Source of the DNA: Bacteroidota bacterium
GTDB lineage: Bacteria > Bacteroidota > Bacteroidia > Bacteroidales > VadinHA17
Assembly (NCBI GenBank): GCA_029552825.1
Contig: JAKPDL010000227.1
Span: 124,001 to 188,000 of the forward strand
Direction of reading: 5' to 3'
Length of the DNA: 64,000 nt
Shown here: positions 1-9,607 of the stretch, in pieces
Position numbering within the stretch: position 1 is the stretch's first letter
How the letters are laid out: each line of letters starts with the position of its first letter
Made by a program: the position numbers and the translations under genes
The notes under the pieces: generated by a model
What the model was told of the DNA's origin: nothing
Seen by the model: the letters and a program-made list of their open reading frames with translations, nothing else
Database searches by the model: none

Positions 1-1102
1 TAAGTCTGAAATAGAGTTCCTTCAAATTTCTCAGAGAGTCTGGATCGTCTTTCTTGAGCTCAGCTGCTTTTTCAAAATAAGGCACAGCCTGGATAAATAC
101 TGCATTTGCTTCTGCTATTGCAGCATTATATTTTGCAACATCCATAATTTCGTTTGCTTTCTGAAACATTGCAACAGCCTTATTGTAATAACAGACTCCA
201 AGATTAAACTGAGTATTATACTCATCCCCTTTCAATTCAATGGATTTTTTAAGACTTGCTATTGCTTCATCATATTTTTCCTGCTTCATGTATAATACTC
301 CTTCAGCCCAATAGAGTGTGTAATCGTTTTCTTTTTGACTTTTTGCCATGTTCAGATATGAGAAGGCTTCATCAAGCTTATCAGTTGTCATGTAGAAATC
401 AACCAGGTTAAGTATAACATCCTGATTGTTAGGATATAATTCGAATGCTTTTTTCAGGGTAGCCTCAGCATTTGCAAGGTCATTCATTTCCTTGTAGCAG
501 CTGTAGATAAGGAAATATGGCATCGGGCCTTCATATTTCATATCAGCACATTTCTGAAAATGTACTATTGCCCTGTCATACATTTTTGCATTGTAAGCTG
601 CAAGACCTGCGTTGAAATAGATGCCCGTATCAGGAACTCCGATATATAGTGGACTGGTAGCAACTTTAATATTATTTTCAAATGATTTCAGAGCACCTGC
701 AAAATCCTGAGCTTCAAATCTTTGAACTCCCTGAGTTATAAAGTCGTTTCCAAGAAGCACATATGTATTATTAAGCTTGAGCTGCTTGTCGATAGTACCC
801 TTGGGATCAAGTTCAAGGGCCTTTTCATAAGCTGCCAGAGCTTCTTCAAGAGGATCAGCATAAAACGCTTTAAACTTGGGATTATCTGATCTGAAACATT
901 CCTGTGCCAGCCTACCTTTGGCAACCCAGGTTTTAGGATTATTTTTTGATTTTTCATTAACCAGAGCCTGGTCAAGAGCTTCTTTTGCCTTATCGAGCAG
1001 TCCCTGATCAATATAACTCAGCGCACTGGTTACTTTCCCCATCTGGGCCAAAGCACCGTAAGTAATTGAAATCGAAACAAATATTGCTATTAACTTTTTC
1101 AT
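1..1102 (-). CDS. secreted TPR protein (partial, cut by left window edge)
   Basis: An open frame reads leftward from an ATG at 1102 (MKKLIAIFVSIS...) to the window edge without a stop, giving at least 367 codons, so the C-terminus is missing. The first 20 residues form a signal peptide ending in ALAQ. The rest is helical with repeated TPR-like units, for example YNAKMYDRAIVHFQKCADMK, NDLANAEATLKKAFELYPNN and KYDEAIASLKKSIELKGDEY. It is probably a periplasmic scaffold. Paralogues of this kind are common in Bacteroidota and their partners are usually unknown. It shares orientation with gyrA, whose stop lies 49 bp upstream of its ATG, so the two may be co-transcribed. Function not assigned. Confidence 0.85.
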   Translation of the reverse strand, partial: MKKLIAIFVSISITYGALAQMGKVTSALSYIDQGLLDKAKEALDQALVNEKSKNNPKTWVAKGRLAQECFRSDNPKFKAFYADPLEEALAAYEKALELDPKGTIDKQLKLNNTYVLLGNDFITQGVQRFEAQDFAGALKSFENNIKVATSPLYIGVPDTGIYFNAGLAAYNAKMYDRAIVHFQKCADMKYEGPMPYFLIYSCYKEMNDLANAEATLKKAFELYPNNQDVILNLVDFYMTTDKLDEAFSYLNMAKSQKENDYTLYWAEGVLYMKQEKYDEAIASLKKSIELKGDEYNTQFNLGVCYYNKAVAMFQKANEIMDVAKYNAAIAEANAVFIQAVPYFEKAAELKKDDPDSLRNLKELYFRL

Positions 1103-1151
1103 GGTTTAAATTTTAGTTATAAAAATCGCTTCAAATTTAAAACACTTTTAA

Positions 1152-3668
1152 TTAAAATTCATCAAAATCTTTGCCATTTTCATTTGATGGTGAAAAATTT
1201 TCATCATCATAATCAGCTTCTTCCCCACCATCCTCTTCATTAATTTCCACACATGCAACAGATGCTATTGAATCATTTTCTCTAAGATTTATGAGCTTAA
1301 CACCCTGTGTTGCCCTTCCCATCAGTCTGATTCCCGATACAGGTATCCTGAGGATATTTCCATTCAATGTTATTATCATAAGATCATCATTATCAGTAAC
1401 ATCTTTAAGGGCGATAAGTGAGCCGGTTTTTTCAGTGATATTTATGGTTTTCACACCCTTTCCTCCCCTGTTTGTAATTCTATAACTATCTATGCTAGTA
1501 CGTTTCCCATTTCCTTTTTCCGAAACAACCAGAACATCTTTCTCCTTGTTTTCGATTGTAATCATACCAATAACAATATCATCATCCGAAGCAAGTTTTA
1601 TACCTCTTACTCCTGAAGCCGTTCTTCCCATTGGTCGAACACTGCTCTCGTGAAATCTGATTGCCCTTCCCGATTTTACAGCAAGCATTATTTCATGATT
1701 TCCATTAGTAAGGCGAGCTTCAATAAGTTCATCTCCATCTCTTACAGTTATGGCATTAACCCCCGAACTTCTTGGTCGTGAATAGGCCTCAAGTGACGTT
1801 TTTTTAATAATTCCCTTCGCAGTGCATAAAACAATGTAATTGTTTTTTATGTATTTCTCGTCATCAAGGGTTTTAACATTAATGAATGCTCTGATATTGT
1901 CATCAGGTTCAATATTTATTAGATTCTGTATAGCTCTTCCTTTAGAGGTTCTTGTGCCTTCCGGGATATTATATACTTTAAGCCAGTAACATTTCCCCTT
2001 GCCTGTGAAGAAGAGCATTGTATTATGCATGGTTGCAATATAAAGATGTTCAATGAAATCTTCATCGCGTATTGTACTGGCCCTCGACCCTATGCCCCCG
2101 CGATTTTGCCTGCGAAATTCTGTGAGAGGGGTTCTTTTAATGTATCCGAGATGGGATATTGTAATAACCATCTCATCATCAGAATAAAAATCTTCGGGAT
2201 TAAATTCTTCAACGTTTGGTACTATCTCCGTACGCCTGTCGTCGCCGTATTTTTCTTTTATTTCAAGCAGCTCATCCTTTATAATCTTCATTTGCAGATC
2301 AATACTTCCCAGTACATTCCTCAGATACTCAATCTGCTTTTTCACTTCCTCATATTCTGCTCTGAGTTTATCCTGTTCGAGGCCTGTAAGCTGCCTGAGT
2401 CTCATATCGACTATAGCCCTCGCCTGTTCTTCCGAAAGATTGAATCTCTCAATAAGTTTTTCCCTGGCCTCATCAGGATTTGATGAACCTCTTATAATTG
2501 CAACAACCTCATCAATATTGTCGCTTGCGATAATAAGACCCTCCAGAATATGCAAACGTTTTTCGGCCTGGTCAAGGTCAAATTTTGTTCTTCTCAGAAT
2601 AACATCATGGCGGTGTTTTACATATAAATCTATAAGGTCTTTAAGGCTGAGCAGGCGCGGCCTACCTTTTACAAGGGCTATATTGTTAACATTAAAAGCT
2701 GTCTGTAGCTGTGAGTACTTGTAGAGGTTGTTTAGAACTACATTGGCAGTAGCATCTTTTTTAAGAATTATTACAACCCTTGTTCCATTTCTGTCAGATT
2801 CATCGTTAATGTAGGAGATTCCCTCTAATTTACCATCATTGATCAAATCTGCTATTTTTTTGATCATCTCGGCCTTATTTACCATAAAGGGAATCTCTGT
2901 AACCACAATACATTCTCTTCCGGAATGGGTATGTTCTATTTCTGTTCGTGCCCGGATAATGATTTTACCCCTTCCTGTTTCGTATGCATCTTTAATCCCC
3001 TGTTGACCGTAAATTATCCCTCCTGTTGGGAAGTCAGGTCCTTTCACATATTGGAGTAACTCGTTAACAGTAATATTCCTGTTTTCTATAAAAGCCACAA
3101 TTGCATCCACTATTTCGGAGAGGTTATGCGGAGGCATGTTTGTAGCCATACCGACTGCAATACCTGAGGTTCCGTTGATAAGAAGATTGGGAATTTTTGA
3201 TGGAAGGACAGCAGGCTCCTGCAACGAATCGTCGAAATTTAGCTGAAAATCCACAGTATTCTTATCAATATCGGCCAGCATTTCTTCTGCTATTTTCTTT
3301 AATCTGGCCTCTGTGTATCTCATAGCTGCCGGGCTGTCGCCGTCAATTGAACCGAAGTTGCCCTGTCCGTCAATAAGAGGATACCTGAGCGACCAGTCCT
3401 GTGCCATTCTTACCATGGCTTCATAAACAGATGTATCTCCATGGGGATGGTATTTACCCAGGACCTCTCCCACTATTCTTGCTGATTTCTTAAACGGACG
3501 ATTGGATAAAACACCAAGCTCCCACATTCCGTAAAGAACCCTCCTCTGAACAGGCTTAAGTCCGTCCCTTACGTCAGGCAAAGCTCTTGAAACTATAACC
3601 GACATCGAATAATCGATGTAGGCCGACTTCATCTCCTCTTCAATGTTAACCTTAACAACTCTTTCCAC
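1152..3668 (-). CDS. gyrA: DNA gyrase subunit A
   Basis: Breakage-reunion subunit of gyrase (A2B2), which introduces negative supercoils. The 838 residues include the N-terminal [20 protein letters not shown] signature, the catalytic tyrosine Y118 in [10 protein letters not shown], and a C-terminal beta-pinwheel with the gyrase-specific GyrA box NRGGKG near residue 740, which excludes ParC. An acidic tail ends the protein. The start is a GTG at 3668; no ATG lies in frame upstream, and the resulting N-terminus fits the family. In the quinolone pocket (HGDTSVYE) the positions equivalent to E. coli Ser83 and Asp87 are Thr79 and Glu83. Gln41 replaces the His usual in the family at LKPVHRR, as in ParC. 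clpC is divergent across a 281-bp gap. Confidence 0.97.
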   Translation of the reverse strand: MERVVKVNIEEEMKSAYIDYSMSVIVSRALPDVRDGLKPVQRRVLYGMWELGVLSNRPFKKSARIVGEVLGKYHPHGDTSVYEAMVRMAQDWSLRYPLIDGQGNFGSIDGDSPAAMRYTEARLKKIAEEMLADIDKNTVDFQLNFDDSLQEPAVLPSKIPNLLINGTSGIAVGMATNMPPHNLSEIVDAIVAFIENRNITVNELLQYVKGPDFPTGGIIYGQQGIKDAYETGRGKIIIRARTEIEHTHSGRECIVVTEIPFMVNKAEMIKKIADLINDGKLEGISYINDESDRNGTRVVIILKKDATANVVLNNLYKYSQLQTAFNVNNIALVKGRPRLLSLKDLIDLYVKHRHDVILRRTKFDLDQAEKRLHILEGLIIASDNIDEVVAIIRGSSNPDEAREKLIERFNLSEEQARAIVDMRLRQLTGLEQDKLRAEYEEVKKQIEYLRNVLGSIDLQMKIIKDELLEIKEKYGDDRRTEIVPNVEEFNPEDFYSDDEMVITISHLGYIKRTPLTEFRRQNRGGIGSRASTIRDEDFIEHLYIATMHNTMLFFTGKGKCYWLKVYNIPEGTRTSKGRAIQNLINIEPDDNIRAFINVKTLDDEKYIKNNYIVLCTAKGIIKKTSLEAYSRPRSSGVNAITVRDGDELIEARLTNGNHEIMLAVKSGRAIRFHESSVRPMGRTASGVRGIKLASDDDIVIGMITIENKEKDVLVVSEKGNGKRTSIDSYRITNRGGKGVKTINITEKTGSLIALKDVTDNDDLMIITLNGNILRIPVSGIRLMGRATQGVKLINLRENDSIASVACVEINEEDGGEEADYDDENFSPSNENGKDFDEF

Positions 3669-3949
3669 CTCAATACACTGTTTAACAATTATTTAAAACA
3701 AATCATTATTTTAATTAAATCAGAGCACGAACTTAGTGAATATTTAAGTAATTTTGAGAATTAAATACGTTGATTTTTTAACATAATTGTTTATAAATAG
3801 GCATGATTATTGCCAGATTATATTACAGCTATAAAGTAACTTTGAAAAGCGGACAAAAAGGTTACTTTTTAACATGTTTTATGACATTATGGCATGATTT
3901 ATATTTTAAGCAAGAATGTTTGGTTTTATATTAAATTAAAGATTGATTT

Positions 3950-6499
3950 ATGGATTCACAATTCTCGCAACGAGTAAAAGATATTCTTACATACAGCAAA
4001 GAGGAAGCTATAAGGCTGGGAAACAGTTATATCAGCCCTGAGCATCTGTTTCTTGGCATACTTCGCGACGGAGAAGGTGTTGCTATTGATATTCTTCTGA
4101 ACTCAGGAGTTGACCTTCTTATGATTAAAGGTGCCATAGAAAAAAGTATCAGAGCAGAAAATCCGGTGCCTGTAACTGATAATGCTGTTATACCTTTATT
4201 AAAAAGTACAGAACGTATACTTAAACTGGTTCATCTTGAGGCCAGGTCGTTAAAAAGTGATACTATTGAATCCGAGCATCTTCTTCTTGCAATACTGAAA
4301 GATGATAACGCCCTTGTAACACGTTTTCTCAAAGAGTTGGATGTTGATTATCAGACGGTAAGGCGTTATGTTGAAAGTGAAGGTCCTTCTGCAAGGGCAG
4401 ATTTTCCTCGTGAAGATGATGATGAAACCTTTAGTTACGGGCCATCAGGCAGGGGCTCAGCAGGTTCTTCTTCAAAGCCTTCATCAGAGACTCCTGTACT
4501 TGACAATTTCGGAATAGACCTCACAAAAGCAGCCGAGGAAGGTCGTCTGGATCCCATAGTGGGAAGAGACAGGGAAATTGAGCGGCTAGCACAGATTCTT
4601 TCAAGAAGAAAGAAGAACAATCCTGTGCTCATAGGTGAACCCGGGGTTGGAAAATCAGCTATAGCTGAAGGTCTTGCTCTCAGGATAGTAAAAAAGAATG
4701 TATCACGGGTTTTGTTTAACAAAAGAGTTGTAGCGCTCGACCTTGCATCAATTGTTGCAGGTACCAAGTACCGTGGACAGTTTGAGGAGCGAATGAAAGC
4801 AATCCTGAACGAGCTTTCGAGGAACAATAATATTATTCTCTTTATTGATGAGATTCATACAATAGTAGGAGCAGGTGGCGCTACGGGTTCCCTCGATGCT
4901 GCCAATATGCTTAAACCTGCCCTGGCAAGAGGTGAAATTCAGTGCATAGGAGCCACAACACTCGACGAATATAGAGAGCATATCGAAAAAGACGGTGCTC
5001 TTGAAAGGAGATTCCAGAAAGTTCTGGTAGAACCCACAACTATAGAAGAAACGATTAATATACTTCATAATATTAAAGAAAGGTACGAGGAACATCACAA
5101 TGTGATTTACACCGATGCTGCCATTGAGGCATGTGTAAAACTGACTAACAGATATATCACTGACAGACATCTGCCCGACAAGGCAATTGATGCTCTCGAC
5201 GAAGCAGGATCAAGAGTTCACATTTCCAATATTGTAGTGCCTGAGCGTATTCTGGCTCTTGAAAAGCAGCTTGAAGAGACCAAAAAGGAAAAAATGGCAG
5301 CCGTAAAAAATCAGAATTTCGAAAAAGCTGCAAGTTTCAGGGACAAAGAAAAGGAGCTTCTTGATCTGATTGAACAGGAAAAGAAAAAATGGGAGAAAGA
5401 ACTTGCTCAGAACAGGGAGATTGTTGATGCCGACAAAGTGGCTGAAGTGGTTGCAATGATGACAGGCATCCCTGTTCAGAGGATTGCCCAGACTGAGGGA
5501 ACGAGGCTTCTCAAGATGGCAGATGAGCTTAAAGCAAGCATTGTCGGACAGGATGAGGCAATTGAAAAGGTAGTAAAGGCAATACAGCGCAACAGGGCCG
5601 GTCTGAAAGATCCGAATAAACCTATAGGCTCATTTATTTTCCTTGGACCAACTGGTGTTGGAAAAACACAGCTGGCAAAAGTTCTTGCAAAATTTCTGTT
5701 CGATAGCACTGATAACCTTATTAGAATCGACATGAGCGAATACATGGAGAAATTCTCGGTATCGCGACTTGTCGGTGCTCCTCCGGGATATGTCGGTTAC
5801 GAGGAGGGCGGACAGCTTACGGAAAAAGTAAGAAGGAAACCCTATTCGGTTGTTCTGCTTGATGAGATTGAAAAGGCACATCCGGATGTGTTCAACATAT
5901 TGCTTCAGGTGCTTGATGAAGGCCAGCTTACTGACAGTCTTGGCCGTAGAGTTGATTTTAGAAATACTATTGTAATATTAACATCAAACATAGGATCAAG
6001 ACAACTGGCAGAATTCGGGCGTGGGATTGGCTTTGAAACTGCTGCAAGGAAGGCAACAAGGGATGAGCAGACAAAGAGCATTCTTCAGAAAGCATTGCAG
6101 AAAACTTTTGCTCCCGAGTTTTTAAACAGAATTGACGATGTTATAATATTTAATCCTCTTGAGAAAGAAGATATTGAGAAGATTATAGATATTGAACTTA
6201 AAGGTTTATACGAGAGGATAAAAGCCCTGGGTTATGAACTCAGGATCTCGAAGGCAGCCAAAGATTTTATTGCCGAAAAAGGGTTTGATCCGAATTTTGG
6301 AGCAAGGCCACTGAAGAGAGCTATTCAGAAATATCTGGAGGATCCCATGGCTGAAGTGATGATAAAATCTGTGCTTGAAGAAGGTGATTATGTAAGCGTT
6401 GGTTACAATAAAGCCAAAGATGAAATAAGAATCAAAATCAAAAAAAGGAAAAAAACACCAGGCAGCAGGAAAACAACTGACAGTGTTGTAAAACCCTGA
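3950..6499 (+). CDS. clpC: ATP-dependent Clp protease ATP-binding subunit ClpC
   Basis: Hexameric AAA+ unfoldase that feeds substrates to ClpP in the cytoplasm. The 849 residues show two Clp_N repeats (about 1-140), a first AAA domain with Walker A GEPGVGKS near residue 229 and Walker B LFIDEIH, a middle UVR motif (QNFEKAASFRDKEKELLD, about 450-470), and a second AAA domain with GPTGVGKT near 565 and LLDEIEKAHPD. The short middle domain with UVR rules out ClpB. The IGF tripeptide in GRGIGFETA (about 690) is the expected ClpP-docking loop. It is a single gene, convergent with rimO over 24 bp. No ClpP or McsB partner is in the window. Confidence 0.95.
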   Translation: MDSQFSQRVKDILTYSKEEAIRLGNSYISPEHLFLGILRDGEGVAIDILLNSGVDLLMIKGAIEKSIRAENPVPVTDNAVIPLLKSTERILKLVHLEARSLKSDTIESEHLLLAILKDDNALVTRFLKELDVDYQTVRRYVESEGPSARADFPREDDDETFSYGPSGRGSAGSSSKPSSETPVLDNFGIDLTKAAEEGRLDPIVGRDREIERLAQILSRRKKNNPVLIGEPGVGKSAIAEGLALRIVKKNVSRVLFNKRVVALDLASIVAGTKYRGQFEERMKAILNELSRNNNIILFIDEIHTIVGAGGATGSLDAANMLKPALARGEIQCIGATTLDEYREHIEKDGALERRFQKVLVEPTTIEETINILHNIKERYEEHHNVIYTDAAIEACVKLTNRYITDRHLPDKAIDALDEAGSRVHISNIVVPERILALEKQLEETKKEKMAAVKNQNFEKAASFRDKEKELLDLIEQEKKKWEKELAQNREIVDADKVAEVVAMMTGIPVQRIAQTEGTRLLKMADELKASIVGQDEAIEKVVKAIQRNRAGLKDPNKPIGSFIFLGPTGVGKTQLAKVLAKFLFDSTDNLIRIDMSEYMEKFSVSRLVGAPPGYVGYEEGGQLTEKVRRKPYSVVLLDEIEKAHPDVFNILLQVLDEGQLTDSLGRRVDFRNTIVILTSNIGSRQLAEFGRGIGFETAARKATRDEQTKSILQKALQKTFAPEFLNRIDDVIIFNPLEKEDIEKIIDIELKGLYERIKALGYELRISKAAKDFIAEKGFDPNFGARPLKRAIQKYLEDPMAEVMIKSVLEEGDYVSVGYNKAKDEIRIKIKKRKKTPGSRKTTDSVVKP

Positions 6500-6523
6500 A
6501 AGTTACATTAAAAGATACGCTTT

Positions 6524-7852
6524 TTATTCAGCGGGAACCCCATAAAGATCGAATTCTTCAGCACCGGTGATTTTAATTTTGTAAAATAATCCTGGGGTAA
6601 GTTTATATTTTGCATCAATAAGAACTTCCTGATCTACTTCAGGGCTATCAAATTGTGTTCTTCCGACATAGTAACCTCCCTCCTGCCGGTCGATAATTAC
6701 TTCGAATAAATTATCTATTTTTTCGAGGTTAGTTTTATGCGAAATATTCTGCTGAATCTCCATTATTTCTGCTGCCCTTGCTTCTTTCTCTTCTTCCGGT
6801 ATATCATCATTGTAGTTTTCAAAAGCATATGTACCATCTTCGTGTGAATATTTGAAAACACCAAGCCTGTCGAACCTGAAATCCGAGATAAACTTTTTGA
6901 GCTCTTCAAAATCCTTTTTTGTCTCACCAGGATGTCCCACTATTAGAGCCGTTCTTATCGCTGCTCCGGGAATTATTTCCCTGATATGTGCAAGAAGATT
7001 TTCGAGGCTCTTTCTAGTATAACTTCTCTTCATGAGCCGAAGTACCCTTGTGGAAACGTGTTGAATTGGTATGTCAATATATTTACAAATGTTGCTTTCA
7101 GTTCCTATTAATTCCAGCAGGGAATCGTTCAAACCTTCAGGATAGAGGTACTGAAGCCTTATCCAGGGAAAATAATTTTGCTCCAGAATCTTTTGGATAA
7201 GATACGTAAGTTTTCTTTTCTTGTATATGTCCACTCCGTAATAATTAAGATCCTGTGCAATGAGAATCAGTTCTTTCACACCTTTACTTGCGAGGAATGT
7301 TGTTTCTTCAAGCAGGCTATCAATAGTTCTTGAAATATATTTTCCTCTTATCTGAGGTATGGCACAGAAGGCACATTTTCTGTCACATCCTTCTGAAATT
7401 TTCATATAGGCATAATGGCCCGGACCAGTTATCACCCTTTCTGTGGTTGGGTTTTCTTTTCCTTCATAACCGGACACAAGGTGTTCAATAATTTCTTTTA
7501 CACTGTTAACACCTGAGAAATGGTCGACTTCAGGAATTTCTTTCTTTAGTTCCGGCATATATTTCTGTGACAGGCAACCTGTTACGAAAATTCTTTTAAT
7601 CAGACCCTGTTCTTTAGCCCTGACATAATTAAGGATTGTGTTTATGCTTTCTTCTTTTGCGTCGTGGATGAAGCCACAGGTATTAATTATTACAGTATCG
7701 AAGGGAAAATCGTTTGAATCGTGCAGAACCTTATATCCTTTAAGTTCAAGGTTTTTAAGAAGTATTTCTGAGTCGACAATATTTTTAGGGCAACCAAGAG
7801 TAACAACGTTTATTTTTTCGGTTGAACTTTTATTTATGGGTAAATGTTTCAT
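6524..7852 (-). CDS. rimO: ribosomal protein S12 methylthiotransferase RimO
   Basis: Radical-SAM enzyme that methylthiolates an aspartate of ribosomal protein S12. The 442 residues contain an N-terminal UPF0004 domain with the first cluster cysteine in TLGCPKNIVDSE, the radical-SAM motif CDRKCAFC in EGCDRKCAFCAIPQIRGKY, and a C-terminal TRAM domain. Length and the PKN signature separate it from MiaB. The ATG at 7852 overlaps the ftsY stop by 4 bp (ATGA), so it is translationally coupled downstream of ftsY, an arrangement I associate with Bacteroidota. Confidence 0.95.
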   Translation of the reverse strand: MKHLPINKSSTEKINVVTLGCPKNIVDSEILLKNLELKGYKVLHDSNDFPFDTVIINTCGFIHDAKEESINTILNYVRAKEQGLIKRIFVTGCLSQKYMPELKKEIPEVDHFSGVNSVKEIIEHLVSGYEGKENPTTERVITGPGHYAYMKISEGCDRKCAFCAIPQIRGKYISRTIDSLLEETTFLASKGVKELILIAQDLNYYGVDIYKKRKLTYLIQKILEQNYFPWIRLQYLYPEGLNDSLLELIGTESNICKYIDIPIQHVSTRVLRLMKRSYTRKSLENLLAHIREIIPGAAIRTALIVGHPGETKKDFEELKKFISDFRFDRLGVFKYSHEDGTYAFENYNDDIPEEEKEARAAEIMEIQQNISHKTNLEKIDNLFEVIIDRQEGGYYVGRTQFDSPEVDQEVLIDAKYKLTPGLFYKIKITGAEEFDLYGVPAE

Positions 7853-8799
7853 GAAAAAAGGGAATCAACAAATTCGAATCTGTCAAAAATCTGGAGGTCT
7901 TCTATTTTTTCTCCGGTACCAATGTATTTAACAGGTATTTTAAGCTGGTCGGATATTCCCAGCACCACTCCCCCCTTTGCTGTACCGTCGAGTTTTGTGA
8001 TAGCGAGGGCTGTTATGCCGGTGAAGGATGTAAATTGTTTAGCCTGTTCGAATGCATTTTGTCCGGTTGAGCCATCAAGAACCAGCAATACTTCGTGGGG
8101 GGCACCGGGTACGACTTTCTCCATAACCCTTCTGATTTTTGCCAGTTCGTTCATCAGGTTCACTTTATTGTGAAGTCTTCCTGCTGTATCGACAATAACT
8201 ACCTCTGCTCCTGTTGAAACTGCTTTCTGGAGAGTTTCGTAGGCAACCGAACCCGGATCGGATCCCATCTGGGATTTAACAAGTGGAACATCGGCACGCT
8301 GCGCCCAGATGCTCAGCTGGTCAATTGCTGCTGCCCTGAAAGTATCTGCTGCACCCAGCAGAACTTTTCGCCCGGCCTTCTTGTATTGATATGCAAGCTT
8401 CCCAATTGTCGTGGTTTTACCTGTTCCATTAACGCCAACAACCATTATTACATAAGGAACAGCAGGAAGAGGAGAAGAAAAATCGGGTACCGGACTCGTT
8501 TTGTTCTCAGCAAGAAGTGCAGCAATTTCCTCTTTAAGTATTTTATTCAGTTCAACAGTATTCAGGTATTTGTCCCTTGCAACTCTTTTCTCAATACGGT
8601 CAATTATTCTCAAAGTTGTCTCAACTCCCACATCAGAGGAAATTAGAATTTCTTCAAGATTATCTAAAACTTCGTCATCAACATGTGATTTTCCTGCTAT
8701 TGCTCTTGAAATTCTGGCAAATACACTCTCTCTAGTTTTTTCCAGACCCTTATTAAGGTTCTCCTTTTCTTTTTTCCCTATGAATCCGAATAAACTCAT
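7849..8799 (-). CDS. ftsY: signal recognition particle receptor FtsY
   Basis: SRP-family GTPase that receives Ffh-ribosome complexes at the membrane and hands them to SecYEG. The 316 residues give only the short NG-domain form without a long acidic A domain, as usual in this phylum. The P-loop [10 protein letters not shown] lies near residue 122, followed by [18 protein letters not shown] and GTGEKIEDL. It sits downstream of the L28-L33-DUF4295 cluster, separated by a hairpin terminator at 8832-8868, and overlaps rimO by 4 bp. Confidence 0.96.
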   Translation of the reverse strand: MSLFGFIGKKEKENLNKGLEKTRESVFARISRAIAGKSHVDDEVLDNLEEILISSDVGVETTLRIIDRIEKRVARDKYLNTVELNKILKEEIAALLAENKTSPVPDFSSPLPAVPYVIMVVGVNGTGKTTTIGKLAYQYKKAGRKVLLGAADTFRAAAIDQLSIWAQRADVPLVKSQMGSDPGSVAYETLQKAVSTGAEVVIVDTAGRLHNKVNLMNELAKIRRVMEKVVPGAPHEVLLVLDGSTGQNAFEQAKQFTSFTGITALAITKLDGTAKGGVVLGISDQLKIPVKYIGTGEKIEDLQIFDRFEFVDSLFS

Positions 8800-8831
8800 T
8801 TTGTATTTTCTAAGCAGGCTTTGATAATGAC

Positions 8832-8868
8832 AAAAAAAGCCCTCTTCATGTTGAAGAAAGCTTTTTTT
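8832..8868 (-). terminator. hairpin terminator after the L28-L33-DUF4295 genes
   Basis: The sequence is an inverted repeat: A7-GC, two mismatches, TCTTCA, a 3-nt loop, TGAAGA, two mismatches, GC-T7. Read on the minus strand it ends in a run of seven Ts, 18 bp after the DUF4295 stop and ahead of ftsY. It is nearly symmetrical and could work in both directions, but no + strand gene points into it. Expression of ftsY then needs readthrough or its own promoter. Confidence 0.65.
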
Positions 8869-8885
8869 CGGGTCAGTGTTTTAAT

Positions 8886-9041
8886 TTATTTCTTATTAAA
8901 AAAATCTTTTACGTGGTCATAATGGACAACCTCTTCCTTGAATATATAAGCCCCTGATTTTTCAGATTTTACCATCTTGATGCACTTAACAAAGTGTTTA
9001 CCTACACCTGTTTTTAATGTTGCAACTACTTTCTTTGCCAT
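8886..9041 (-). CDS. DUF4295 family small protein
   Basis: A 51-residue basic ORF (MAKKVVATLKTGVGKHFVKC...YDHVKDFFNKK). The start, length and position directly after the L33 gene match DUF4295, a short family known to me only beside rpmB and rpmG in Bacteroidota. Its charge and invariant company suggest a ribosome-associated protein, but its function is unknown. Its ATG is 8 bp past the L33 stop, so it belongs to the ribosomal transcript. A hairpin terminator follows. Confidence 0.85.
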   Translation of the reverse strand: MAKKVVATLKTGVGKHFVKCIKMVKSEKSGAYIFKEEVVHYDHVKDFFNKK

Positions 9042-9049
9042 ATCTCAGA

Positions 9050-9238
9050 TTATTTTATTTCCCTGTGAATAGTATACCTTTTTAGAATCGGGTTATATTT
9101 TCTCCTCTCCAAACGATCAGGAGTATTTTTTTTGTTTTTTGTTGTTATATACCTTGAAGTACCTGGCAAACCACTCTCCTTATGTTCGGTGCATTCGAGA
9201 ATTACCTGTACCCTGTTTCCTTTTCCTTTTTTTGCCAT
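9050..9238 (-). CDS. rpmG: 50S ribosomal protein L33
   Basis: Large-subunit ribosomal protein of 62 residues. The pattern [20 protein letters not shown]...[22 protein letters not shown] is typical of L33. Only one cysteine is present, so this is the zinc-independent (C-minus) form. It lies 14 bp after the L28 stop in a ribosomal operon. Confidence 0.96.
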   Translation of the reverse strand: MAKKGKGNRVQVILECTEHKESGLPGTSRYITTKNKKNTPDRLERRKYNPILKRYTIHREIK

Positions 9239-9252
9239 GTTGTATTTCTTTT

Positions 9253-9495
9253 TTAATAGTTAGCAATATAGCCTTTTTCCTTAGCTTCTTTCAATGCAGC
9301 GCTCAGTCCTTTTTTGTCAATCAGCCGGATGCCTGCTGCACTGACTCTCAGTTTTATCCACCTGTTTTCTTCAGGTAAAAAATATTTTTTCTCAAAAAGA
9401 TTCGGGAGAAACAATCTTTTTGTCCTTCTTTTTGAGTGGGATACATTATGACCCCTCTGAGCTTTTTTCCCTGTTATCTGACAGATACGTGCCAT
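9253..9495 (-). CDS. rpmB: 50S ribosomal protein L28
   Basis: Large-subunit ribosomal protein of 80 residues, with the diagnostic start [20 protein letters not shown] and the [13 protein letters not shown] segment. It is the first gene of the L28-L33-DUF4295 transcript. A promoter candidate lies within the 112-bp gap upstream. Confidence 0.96.
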   Translation of the reverse strand: MARICQITGKKAQRGHNVSHSKRRTKRLFLPNLFEKKYFLPEENRWIKLRVSAAGIRLIDKKGLSAALKEAKEKGYIANY

Positions 9496-9540
9496 TTTAA
9501 TGTCTATTTCCTGTTAAAAATTTATTCATAAAATTGACGC

Positions 9541-9573
9541 GCAAATTACGTCATTTTTATTGGATTAAACAAA
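9541..9573 (-). promoter_or_regulatory. candidate promoter of the L28 operon
   Basis: On the minus strand TTTG (9570-9573) is followed after 21 nt by TAATTTGC (9541-9548). This is close to the Bacteroidota pattern of a -33 TTTG and a -7 TAnnTTTG box, though the -7 box is one base short. The site is 45 bp from the L28 start. Pattern match only. Confidence 0.35.
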
Positions 9574-9607
9574 TTTTTATTAAACTTTTTTAAACAGTGT
9601 TTACAAA

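Noticed and set aside
1152-3668. Topoisomerase IV subunit A (ParC) instead of GyrA
   Set aside because: The GyrA box (NRGGKG) and a full C-terminal pinwheel are present despite the ParC-like Gln41.
3837-3844. TAACTTTG box upstream of clpC
   Set aside because: The nearest TTG is 24 nt upstream, outside the usual 19-21 nt spacing, and it lies over 100 bp from the start codon.
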